From the NCBI GenBank assembly GCA_037783415.1, contig JAZGTN010000069.1, positions 930,001-994,000 of the forward strand: a stretch of DNA of 64,000 nucleotides, given 5' to 3'. Shown here one piece after another: positions 35,289 to 45,822 of the stretch (its first letter is position 1; each line of letters begins with the position of its first letter). The DNA is from Leptasterias polaris (lineage: Eukaryota > Echinodermata > Asteroidea > Forcipulatida > Asteriidae). The notes beneath the pieces are model-generated. The model was not told where the DNA came from and did not search any database. It saw only the letters and a program-made list of their open reading frames with translations. A program made the position numbers and the translations under genes.

Positions 35289-36220
35289 GTGGTGTGTACA
35301 CAAGGTTATTCCAGATGCTCTACTCAGAGCCAATAATAGGTTTCGCTCGGCCTCATTCAAGACCACGGTCGAATGAGCTTGTACAAATTCTTGTTCAGGA
35401 TGTAATGATGCATGATGGGAACGATTGTACTGCAGTCTGTGCAATGCTCCCAATTACACACACAACCTTACGGATCATGTTTGTGGAGGTCTTGCTAATG
35501 TTGTTCTATTATTCCCTTTTCTAAAGAATTCTCTTGTGGGGTCCAGGATGAACAAAGAATTCCCTTGTGGGGTACATTGTTCCATTGTGTAAAATACCCC
35601 ATAAGGGCACTTTCGTAAGCTACACACGCACGATAATGATAAAGCAAGGAGGCTCCATAATGAAACAATCTCTTTGTTTGCTTGTTTTTATTAGACAATC
35701 TCCACAGAATTCTTTAAAATACAAGTAAACAAAAACAAGTAAATTAAATACAAGAATCATAAAAGACACTGGAATCTTCTCAGGAATTGCCGAGGATGAT
35801 AACACAAACAAGCTTTGAAAAGCTTATTTCCATTGTGGTCCTCCTTTAAACCCAAATAAAGAAGAATGTGGCGATCGATCCCTATTTTTAGTACACAAGG
35901 CAAAGAATGACAACAATGGATGTACACAATAGAGCTATTTATTGATAATTAAATATTTTGTAAACAGGAAGAGGTGACCGGGGGTTATTACTCAGGGGAA
36001 ATAATACAAATGTGCATGTATACGTTACAGCCCATCGCAGGGGCTGGGATGGGACCAAGGATAGGTCTTTATTAAACTCAGATATGAGGGTGCTGTTTGA
36101 GCTTGTGACGTCATAAATGTAAGGGATTTAATGTGCTAAATGGGTGTGATTCAACATTGCGCGGCGGGAAAGTGTTTCAAGTTCTCAAAACTCTTTGCCA
36201 TGAATCCCTATTTTATTACA
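35289..36220. other. Spacer between PGRP-B upstream block and PGRP-C 3' end, no gene
   Basis: Contains a ~290-bp segment unique to this copy, then sequence alignable at roughly 90 percent (by eye) with 42500-43150. No coding features seen. Confidence 0.5.
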
Positions 36221-36690
36221 CTGCAAAAACTGAGGTGTCAAAACTAACACCATGTATTGTCACATTATAGAGAAAATAAAATAAAAATTTACACCATAGA
36301 CGTGTTATAACACTGATTTCTTCCAACACAATTACATTGGTGTTATTTTAACACCCTATGATGTGAATTTTGATTATCTTTTGGGTATCTTTTTGTGACA
36401 AAACCCATGCTTACTCCCTGCTTTTTCTGAATGCTTTATGCTTTTCTCTCTCCACTCTATCTATATTCATGTATTTTCACTTGACTGCTCTTGTCGGCCT
36501 TGTATCTATGTATGTGTGTTGTCTTGTCCTTTAGCCTTCGAGAAAGACTCTGCTAGGGTCGAAACGTCAGGCCACTAATTAACTTTTTGCATTTATACTA
36601 CAGGTCCCTTTGGTTGGTAAGCAGTTTGCAACAGCTAATTCTATTTTCTCAAAACCCATGGTGTCAATTTTTACACTTCAGTTTTTGCAG
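36221..36690. repeat. CTGCAAAAACTGA-ended MITE, interrupted copy
   Basis: Ends are CTGCAAAAACTGAGGTGT and, inverted, CTGCAAAAACTGAAGTGT. The uninterrupted partner is at 43152-43372 (221 bp). This copy is longer by ~250 bp because another element has inserted at 36408. Confidence 0.85.
36408..36658 (+). mobile_element. 251-bp insertion with 9-bp target duplication, carrying a Penelope-like motif
   Basis: CAAAACCCA occurs immediately before (36399-36407) and at the end (36650-36658) of the insertion; the sister copy has a single CAAAACCCA followed directly by TGGTG (about 43332-43345). The insertion contains CCTTCGAGAAAGACTCTGCT and GGGTCGAAACGTCAGGCCA, the same motif as at 63163-63240. I associate GTCGAAACGTC with Penelope-like elements and their hammerhead remnants; that family call is tentative. 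Confidence 0.75.
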
Positions 36691-36878
36691 ATATCCACCA
36701 TTTTGCGGCGACACCCAATTAAAACAAATCTGCGTGTTGAGTTGTTATATTGTGTTTATGATGTACACAGTAATTGATGATTCGGGTATTTCTTTCTCGA
36801 AATAAACACCGAGTAAACATAAAGCAATCAATTAAAAAAAAAAAAAAAACGCACTCTGAAGCTGAACCCCATAACGTC

Positions 36879-39800
36879 CTAAACATCTGGATGGGATTTC
36901 TTGTCGGGCTCAAGGAAGTGAGGCCATTTTCGGATCTCTTTATAGAGGGTCTCGCCTGGGCAGTCCGTTGGGCCGAGTTGCCTCACATCACGGTGACCGC
37001 GAATGATGTATCTTGGGGTCATGTAGCCCGACTTGGCACCGCACTCATTCAGATCCTTTAAAACCTGCAGTACACCGGGACTTGGCTAGAAAAAGAATAC
37101 ATTACCAACCGTTATTTGTAACGTCACTGACTACGTCAACATTTACGTTTTATGTTTCCCATGAGTATTTTTTAATAGGCTAACTTTGAAATTAATAAAG
37201 TTGAGAATATTCTCTATACCAGGATGTTGTTGTAGTTTCCGATGATAGATGTGCCGATGGAGTGACTGTTGTAATAATTGGATCCAGCTTGTGCTCCTAC
37301 GGTGTCCCAACCACGCCCTATGTAAACTTTCTCATCGCCACCAATCAGAAAGTTGTATCCAATGTCATCCCAACCTTGGATGACAAACAAAAAATAAACA
37401 ATTATTAAGATCTTAATGAACTTTGAGGGTATGTGCTCTGCAGCATATAAATTTCCGAATCCGAAACTTGATTACACCAGAGCCTGATCCAATGACCAAA
37501 ATGCATTGAGCTGTTTTTCTTCTTCTGAAGAATAACCGAAAATTTAGCTTTTGACGGGATGGGAATACGAGGTGTCTAGCCTAAACCATGTATCAATAAT
37601 AAAATTTACTAAAAGAGTGTTGTACATTCCATAGCCTTTCTGGCCGGCAAGATATTTCACTGTCATAAATATGGGAAATTTGACATTTTGTGTAACAATG
37701 GATCTTTTATAACCATGATGTCACATAATATATTATGTTAAATTTAGATGGGCTCATCCATCTGTATATTTCTGAACATTGCTTTTGTTTTAGAGATATT
37801 ACATACGTTTAGTGTAGGTAGCTTAGAGTGATGTGAATGTTCAACATACTAGATACGCACCTCGTGTCACCATGTGGAAGTGTTGGAAAGAGCGCATCAG
37901 TTCTGAACACTCTTCTTGGGTTGAGCACTGTTTGGAGGCAGTGTGATGGACCACGACGTACCCGACCGGGAGCGCCATGTCCTGTCGGCTCTTGGGGGGT
38001 TTGGCACCCCACTCAGCTCTGGTGACGAAGGTCAAATTGCGGCAAGCGGGTTCTATATGGTAGCAGAGAGGAAATATACTCAAGTTTTTGTTTGTCAATT
38101 ATGATGGTGCTAAGGGATGGGGTACCATACTGCCCTTTCCACCCCGCCCACATTCATTCCACATGTGTTTCCCCTCACTGAAAGTGCAGTTTTAAGTATA
38201 TGCATCAACGGAACATAGCGATCATTTGCGTTGTGTTTGTTTTCATGTGCCAAAATACGCATAAAACTAACTTTTAAAACACAGAATTTCCGAGAAAATC
38301 CATTATATCTCGAGATCGCGAAAAGAAAATTTCATGGATCGTTCACTTTTAATAAGAAAAAAATACACTCGTTCAATTTATATCATTAATTTACTGTTTG
38401 TTAATTGGGAACAAATTGCCCTTTTGATTTAAAAAGATTGACTTTCTTTCACGCGCCTATGGCAGAAGGTGAAAAAACAGAGAAAATGGCCGTGCTCTCG
38501 CACTGCATAACTTCCCATAACTCGCACATTGCGCAACGCATTCACCTGGATCGCGCTGCTTCTTCAAGCTGAATAATTTCTTTATCGATTCATGTAACAT
38601 GAAAGATGATTGGTTAATTGGAACCAGTTGCCATTGTACAGGAAATAAAATCACATCTAATGAAAATGACTGTTTCATAGCATGTGTTATACGTTAGAGG
38701 TCAGATCAGAATACGCGGTGTGTGTGCGTGCACATAATATGTGTGCACGCACACAGCGCATCATTATTTGAGCGCTTCTCGTGCACTATGTTCCGTTATG
38801 CTGCCAACATTTGAAAATTTCAATTAGTAATAAAACATCGATCGTGGCATGTCAAGGCGTTTGTCGCGTCGACATACTTTACAAAATGCATGTTGTTTCC
38901 CCTTTTGTGAAACTGTGATAAAAGAAAATTCATCACTGTATTTACTACTGTAAAATTGTCCTTTCTGTTTACCTTTGGAAGCCATGGGAAACGATCAATA
39001 TTCCAACAATTCTGACAATCGCGATGTACTACTACTACAATGTAGAAAGACAGAACAGACTCGCGGTGTGCTGCATAGATTTTGACAGGTCGCCGAAAAC
39101 ATGTGCATACGTATGCCGACCACACGTGTGCATGCTGTCGCTGGTTTCCACGCGTTTTCTAATACTTTTACGTGTTCCTGGTATCCTGCAACGCACTTAT
39201 ATCGATACTATAAAAACCAAATGTCTTCAGTGTTCTTCCAGAGTCGTTCATGGTGATACAGTGTATATAAACGGCATTTAAATGGCAAAGAATCGATTAC
39301 TATTTACAGAAAATCAAATACGAACAATTTCGTCGACTTTTCAAAGCTGAAAAAGAACGTTGCATTAAAAATAGTTTTTTTTTTTTTTCTATGGCGATAA
39401 AGCTGAAATTCGTAATTTTTAACAAGCAATTCGTATTTTCGTAATTCATAGATAAATTCGTAATAATTACGAAAAATTCGTAATAGTTGGCAGCTATGTA
39501 TATGGTTATTGGGTTCTGTGCACAGTTTGCCCATCAAGTTTTATTTTATAACATTCAGATATTCACCCCTTCCCTCGAAAAACTGTTTGTACGCAAGCTT
39601 CCTCTTGCCCCCCAAGAATTTGAATGACGCCGCCACTGGTAATATTTATCACTTCTCAGGTACAATCATAATTATTCCACTGAAATCAATAAAAGCCAAA
39701 TGAACGGCACGTTTGCAATTGCTATTTTATACGGTCGGGTTACTGTAGCGTTGACCGGGGGTTGCGATGCACACAGCTTTAAATGACACAAGAATACAAA

Positions 39801-41086
39801 TAACTGGCCTTTCTGTCCCTTGTTCCGGAGCTTTATTATACACAACAATTCCTGACTTTTACACGAAGAAGGCCGAAACCAGAGGACGCCCTCTCTGGCG
39901 AGCGGGTTTTCCCGATCGACCGGCAGGGGCAGCCAGCAGTGCATGCAGTGGGCGCACCACACTAAATAAACTCCCATAGGAACCAATGCTAAATGATAAA
40001 TATTCAAAAATACTCAAAAAATCGTGTAAGTCTCTCAGCCTCTTGAAAACCAATCAAACATATTTTCGGACGACTGAACTTTAGAATTCTTTTCAATTTT
40101 TGCCAGGTCAGCCGTTTGGAATTTTTGCTAACTACCCCAGAAGAAAAAAACGCGAAAATTTGTTTTTTTCCAAAACCGACTTGCTGCCAGTTTTCGTGAA
40201 GCACTTCTCCACTTTCCCGTTCAAATAGGGCCAACTTTAACGCCTAAATTTATCAAGTCTCCTCAAAGGTTGAAGCACAGAACCCCCAGGTTGTGATAGA
40301 TTATTATATTTACACAATCTATTAATTGCATGACCCCCAAAACGTTGTAATTAAAAATAAGTTGTGGGTTTACAAATTATGATAAGTAGCTTGGCGCATT
40401 AATTCTGGCTTATTTGGTGTGGTGCGCCCCAGTGCTCCACCGCGGAGTCGTGCTGGCGCCCCCTACCGGTCGATCGGCACAGCCGCTACAATACAAAAGG
40501 AACATGATTTGGAAACTACATTGAACCATAGAGCAACGTTCGTTGCACTGACACGAACAGCCTAGGTGATATGTGCCTCTATGTAGGCCTTGCTATGGCA
40601 ATTCTATTTGGTTATTGGGCCTATCGTACCATTGATATGCAACCTTGGATCTTAAAAGTTGGAACCAGCTTCATAGTAATCATTTGAAAAGACAGATCAA
40701 CTTATGAACCGTACTATTCTATTACCCATTGTAAACAATGTATAACATGTAACCTAAATCAGCCGGCGGTATTCCTGCTTCCGTGTGCTCACGCTCTTGG
40801 CCCTACTGGTCCTTCCACTTCGGTGGGAACAGAGCTCCGCCGAGCCCCAATAGGGTCTCCCTACATTTGCCCTCACACTCTGTACTTCCTGATCACTACA
40901 GGTGGGACGCCCGTGGATTGTGCAAGGCTAAGCTAATGCCTGTACACTTTGCCATGAAGTAAACTACTTACCATTCTGCATTCTGATGTCGGCTTTTCCA
41001 GACATTGGATGGCCTCCTGACACACTGTTCAATTGTGAATAATACAGTATGCAAGCAATCAACACCAAAGGTCGAATCCTGCCCAT
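36879..41086 (-). CDS. PGRP-C: secreted short peptidoglycan recognition protein / predicted amidase
   Basis: Four exons, 41086-40972, 38052-37861, 37374-37220 and 37085-36879, give 222 codons with the same lengths and phases as PGRP-B. Signal peptide [16 protein letters not shown]; mature start [29 protein letters not shown] (His74); [18 protein letters not shown] (Tyr109); [15 protein letters not shown] (His185, Thr194, Cys196); tail HPDV. All predicted zinc ligands are kept. It differs from B mainly by GAQAGS in place of GAHAGS (Gln131) and IRGHRD in place of LRGHRD. The GAHA His is not a zinc ligand but lines the binding groove, so substrate preference may differ. Intron 1 (2.9 kb) contains a foldback element at 39912-40477 and the GC-rich block near exon 1. 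Same strand as B and D, one gene per ~7 kb. Confidence 0.93.
37580..37755. repeat. TAGACCATG-type MITE, internally deleted copy
   Basis: Shares TTGTACATTCCATAGCCTTT and CTGGCCGGCAAGATATT with the copy in PGRP-D intron 2 (44474-44798), then jumps to the far end. It occupies the corresponding intron of PGRP-C, so it probably predates the C/D duplication. Confidence 0.6.
39912..40477. repeat. Foldback element in PGRP-C intron 1
   Basis: CCGATCGACCGGCAGGGG near the left end and CCCCTACCGGTCGATCGG at the right end are inverted partners, as are GTGGGCGCACCACAC (39948) and GTGTGGTGCGCCCCA (40418). The ~450-bp centre is unpaired and non-coding. Confidence 0.65.
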
Positions 41087-41265
41087 AATGATAATAAATG
41101 GTTGACAGTGCAGGATAAATGATAGATTGTCAAGTTACAGTCACGTATAGGTATGGATGTCCAGAACTCGACTTGACTGGCAAGGAGACAACTCAAACTT
41201 GAATATGAAAAATTAATGAACAGTCCGCGAGCTTTAAACAAAATAGTATGAAATAGAACAGCAAC

Positions 41266-42497
41266 AGCTCGTGACAACCTCGGACAAAGCTAACTCAATG
41301 GTATTGCCTCTGAATCAAGTTTTCAAGTATGGTAAAATGTTTATCCTTTGTTCCGTACGTGCTTAGTCATGTATGGAAAGTATGAGGAAGTAACAGGGGA
41401 AAAAACATACGGACATAAAAGAACATTCTACAAATGTATTGTGAATCAGTATAGAAGGAAGCTATTATATTAAGTTTGTGCAGCACTACCTCCATGGTTT
41501 CATCATGGAGGAAGTCTGATCCTCGTCCCTCCATGCATGGTTTTACCAGTACTTTTGGGGCTATTACAAAACTACAGCCCTACCCTATACCATCGATGGC
41601 GCATCCTAATTGTGGGGGTTTGGGGGCCTCGAGAAAATTGTCATAATTATATTATCAATAGTACGCCACACTTCATCGAGAAATCTCATACCATTTCCTT
41701 AACATGATGCTGTCGTCATGTATTTTACACCCAATGTTGATTGCAGTTGGTTTTAATGTCAGTTGTGAATTAGGCTCATGGTTTTCAGTGACTTTGTTTG
41801 AAGATAACGAATTTTAATTGAGAGTGAAGTGAAAGTTCCACATCATTATTTGTTTATAAATCATTATTGACAGCCAGGGCAGCCCGAGCCAAATTAGAAT
41901 CGTACTTTCACTTATTAATGTTGATTAAGACAGGGGTTGTAATAACTTTCTTAATTTCTTAAGGCGGCTGTTGGAGCAGGGGCTTGTCCAAAGAGAAGTT
42001 TCATGGAAGCACAATCAGTCAATCGATCAGCCTTCGGTAAAAAGCAAAAAAAACAAAACAATCATGATGCGCATACACAGAAAAGTTACATCATGTCTGA
42101 TTTAAAAACACCAAGAACTGATCAAGTTTTATGAAAAATTGTGTGCAATATTGTGAAATTAAAACTGTGGCTGTTTTGGCTTTAATGATAAATTGTGTGC
42201 AATATTGGTTCGAGACGTTATAGTTGAAATGCTTCACGTTGCTCGAAATCTCATAACTGACTGCGCATTTCGAAGAAATCCAGTTTTATTTGTTCAATCA
42301 ATTCCCATCATGAGACTCGTGTACGAAGTTTCAAAGCTACGTCATACCCCCACAGGATGGGCATATAGCTTTAAAGTTGAAATCACATATATCTTTAAAT
42401 TTGAAATCTCAAACTTACAGAAAAACAAACGAAACTGAAACTTTATGACAAACTAACGAGATGACGTTTATTATCGTAAAACTTCACTGTGGTGTGT
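41266..42497. repeat. Near-identical duplicated block upstream of PGRP-C (partner 34064-35288)
   Basis: See the partner block. It immediately precedes exon 1 of PGRP-C, so the two genes carry practically the same 5' flank. Confidence 0.85.
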
Positions 42498-43151
42498 TCC
42501 ATTGTGTGAAATACCCCATAAGGGCACTCCCGAAAGTTCATACACACGCACGATAATGATAAAGCAAGGAGGCTCCATAATGAAACAATCTCTTTGTTTG
42601 CCTTTTTTTATTAGACAATCTCCACAGAATTCTTTAAAATACAACAAGTGGATAAAAACAAGTAAATTAAATACAAGAATCATAAAAGACACTGGAATCT
42701 GAGGAATTGTCGAGGATAACACAAAAAAACTAGAAAAGCTTATTTCCATTGTGGTCCTCCTTTAAATCAAAATAAAGAAGAATGTGGTGATCGATCCCTA
42801 TTTTTAGTACACAAGGCAAATAATGACAACCAATGGATTTACACAATAGAGCTATTTTTTATTGATAATTAAATATTTCGTAGGAAGAGGTGACTGGGAG
42901 TTATTTCTCAGGGGAAATTGTGCACATGTGCATGTATACGTCACGGCCCATCGCATGTATCTTTTGATGAGGCGCTGGGATGGGACCAAGGATAGGTGTC
43001 TTCATTAAACTCGGATATGAGGGTGCTGTTTGAGCTTGTGACGTCGTATGTAAGGGATTGAATGTGCTAAATGGGTGTGATTCAACATTGCGCGGCGGGA
43101 AAGTCCTTTAAGTTCCCAAAACTTTTTGCCATGAATCCCTTTTTTATTATA

Positions 43152-43372
43152 CTGCAAAAACTTGGGTGTTAAAACTAACCCCATATTGTCACATTTATAC
43201 AGAAAAGAAAATCAAAATTTACACCATAGACGTGTTAAAATAATACTAATTTCTGCCAACACAATTACATTGGTGTTATTTTGACACCCTATGATGTGAA
43301 TTTTGATTTTCTTCTTGGTATCTATTTGTGACAAAACCCATGGTGTCAATTTTTACACTTCAGTTTTTGCAG
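43152..43372. repeat. CTGCAAAAACTGA-ended MITE, intact copy
   Basis: 221-bp partner of 36221-36690, retaining the empty target site of the nested insertion. Confidence 0.85.
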
Positions 43373-43581
43373 ATATCCACCATTTGCGGCGACACCCAAT
43401 TAAACTAATCTGTGTGTTGAGTTATTATAAGTGTTTATGATGTACAAAGTAATTGACGATTCGGGTGTTTCTTTCTCGAAATATACACCGAGTAAACATA
43501 AACCAATCAATTATAAAAAAACAAAAACAAAAAAACCCCCAGCAAACTCTAAGACTGAACCCCATAATATCCTAAACATCC

Positions 43582-43784
43582 GGGCCCAATTTTATAGCTG
43601 CACAAGAAATATTGCTTAACAATTTTCTGATAAGCAAAAATGAGCAGAATAGGCCCACTTTTTAGTCATAAATTGTGCATCATTGTGACATAATATTTTG
43701 GCTGGTAATCTGCTTCTGGTAAGCATACTTGATTTGTGCTTAGCTTCCTTTTTTGCTTAAGCAGCTCTATGCATGAATGGGCCC
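43582..43784. mobile_element. GGGCCC-ended palindromic MITE inserted in the PGRP-D coding end, copy 4
   Basis: Begins GGGCCCAATTTTATAG and ends CTCTATGCATGAATGGGCCC; the interior carries TAAGCA, TTGGCTGGTAATC and GTGCTTAGCTTCC blocks shared with the copies at 1812, 2050 and 12869. In PGRP-B and C the flanks CTAAACATC and TGGATG are adjacent; here the element separates them. A clean target duplication is not visible. Confidence 0.8.
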
Positions 43785-45722
43785 TGGATGTGATTTCTTG
43801 TCGGGCTCAAGGAAGTGAGGCCATTTTCGGATCTCTTTATAGAGGGTCTCGCCTGGGCAGTCCGTTGGGCCGAGTTGCCTCACATCACGGTGACCACGAA
43901 TGATGTATCTTGGGGTCATGTAGCCCGACTTCGCACCGCAATCATTCAGATCCTTTAAAACCTGCAGTACACCGGGACTTGGCTAGAAAAAGAATAGATT
44001 ACGAGCCGTTATTTGTAACGTCACTAACTACGTCAACATTTACGTTTTTATGTTTCCCCTGAGTATTATTTATGTTAACTTTGAAATTAATAAATACTAG
44101 AATATTCTCTATACCAGGATGTTGTTGTAGGTTCCGATGATAGATGTGCCGATGGAGTGACTGTTGTAATAAATGGATCCAGAATGTCTTCCTACGGTGT
44201 CCCAACCACGCCCTACGTAAACTTTCTCATCGCCACCGATCAGAAAGTTGTATCCAATGTCATCCCAACCTTGGATGACAAAAAAAAAATGAACTATTAA
44301 TAAAAGCTTAATGTTCTTTGAGTGTATGTGGTCTGCAGCGTATATAAGTTCTCTAATCCGAAAATTACACCAGAGCCTGATCCAATGACAAAAAATGCAT
44401 TGAGCTTGTTTTTTCCCCCCTGAAAAATAACCGAAAATTGAGCTTTTGACGGGATAGGTATAGGAGGTGTCTATAGACCATGCATCAATGTTTCCTAAAA
44501 TAGTGATCTTGTACATTCCATGGCCTTTCTGGCCGGCAAGATATTACAATGTCATGGAAAATTTGTCATTTTGTGTCACAATTTCCACATAAAGTCATGG
44601 TTAATAAAAGAAACAGCTGAACGAGCTTTAAGATGTGCCCCTTTCTTCATATCAAAATTCGATAACAATCAGACAGTTTCCTTAAAATGTAAGATCGTAT
44701 GTTTTCTTCCATTGAGCTGTGTACAAAACATTCTTGCTGGAAGTCCAGGCTCTATGGATCTTTTATAACCATGATGTCACACATGTTACATTGCCTATAA
44801 TTGGCTCATCCATCTGTGTTGAGAGAATTGATTTTGTTTTAGAGTTATTGCTTAAGTTCAGTAAAGGTAATAGAGCAAAATGCATGTTCAACATACACAT
44901 AGATATACGCACCTCGTGTCACCATGTGGAAGTGTTGGAAAGAGCGCATCAGTACTGAGCACTCTTCTTGGGTTGAGCACTGCGGGGAGTCAGTGTGATG
45001 GACCACGGCGTACCCGACCGGGAGCGCCATGTCCTGTCGTTTCTTTGGGGGTTTGGCACCCCACTCAGCTCTGGTGACGAAGGTCAAATTGCGGCAAATG
45101 GGATCTATGGTTTATGATATAAAAGGAAATCGGAGTACCAAGTGACGATGAGAACAACGTAAAGCCAAGTATAGTACCCGAGCACTAGTACTCATCACTT
45201 GTCCTAGAGCACAGGGTCCAAGTACTCACTCTGGTAATCGAGTACACATTATGCCAACAGCCGAGTACCAGTATTAGGATCCCCTAGTGCGAGTTTGAGT
45301 TTGTACAAGTACTAATGATGGCATGAATACTGACAAATTAGGTATAAAGCCACTTATTAATTATTGCCTAATCTCTAATGTCAACGGATGCTTAGGCACA
45401 TAATTAATGTATTTTTATAAAAATGTATACGGTGTGGTTGTGCTATAGTGGTCGGGAGAGGCTTGTGGAAAACACATTTTTTTGATGACAGTTTAAAAAA
45501 AATAATGTACTTCCCTGGACTACTCCTGGTCAAGATATTTTTAGTGTCGGGAGATTTAAAGTAAATAAATATATAAACAAAACTATACAGACAGAAATCC
45601 TTACCTTTGAGCATGCTGTGTCCAGACAGTGGTTGGCCTCCCAATGCATTCAGTGGTGAATAATACAGCATGCAGACAATCAACGCGAAACGTCGAATCC
45701 TAGCCAACTGACAATAATGCAT
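43767..45722 (-). CDS. PGRP-D: secreted short peptidoglycan recognition protein with transposon-derived C-terminus
   Basis: Four exons, 45722-45605, 45104-44913, 44269-44115 and 43982-43767, give 226 codons. Exon 1 (MHYCQLARIRRFALIVCMLY) starts a few codons earlier than in B and C but has the same hydrophobic core. Landmarks: [29 protein letters not shown] (His75), [18 protein letters not shown] (Tyr110), GRHSGS (His132 kept, flanked by Arg and Ser instead of Ala), [15 protein letters not shown] (His186, Thr195, Cys197). All zinc ligands are present, so amidase activity is expected. B and C end SHPDV; D runs SHPGPIHA and stops inside a MITE inserted at this point. Intron 1 contains degenerate GTACTCG motifs. 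It is the first gene of the array in transcription order. Confidence 0.92.
44474..44798. repeat. TAGACCATG-ended MITE, copy in PGRP-D intron 2
   Basis: Starts TAGACCATGCATCAATG and carries TGTGCCCCTTTCTTCATATC and GGAAGTCCAGGCTCTATGG; the right end has decayed. Confidence 0.65.
45126..45320. repeat. Degenerate GTACTCG/CGAGTAC repeats in PGRP-D intron 1
   Basis: Scattered GAGTACC, AGTACTCA, CGAGTACA and CAAGTACT words at irregular spacing recall the minisatellite at 60938-61742 but are not in phase. Confidence 0.5.
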
Positions 45723-45808
45723 GGTTGAAACTAGCCCTATTTAGGACTCTTCCTCTGTGCTGTACAAAAATGGACCCTGATATCCAGGACGTCACTTTAG
45801 TATAATAC

Positions 45809-45818
45809 GAAAGTGAAA
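45809..45818 (+). promoter_or_regulatory. IRF/ISRE-like motif upstream of PGRP-D
   Basis: GAAAGTGAAA fits the GAAANNGAAA interferon-regulatory-factor core, 87 bases upstream of the PGRP-D start codon. Similar words (AGTGAAGTGAAAGT at about 34624 and 41823; ACTTTCACTT near 34706) lie in the flanks of B and C. Short motifs arise by chance, so this is only a candidate. Confidence 0.3.
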
Positions 45819-45822
45819 GGCC

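Noticed and set aside
36221..36690. LTR-like structure from similar sequence at both ends
   Set aside because: The ends are inverted, not direct, and the length excess is explained by a nested insertion.
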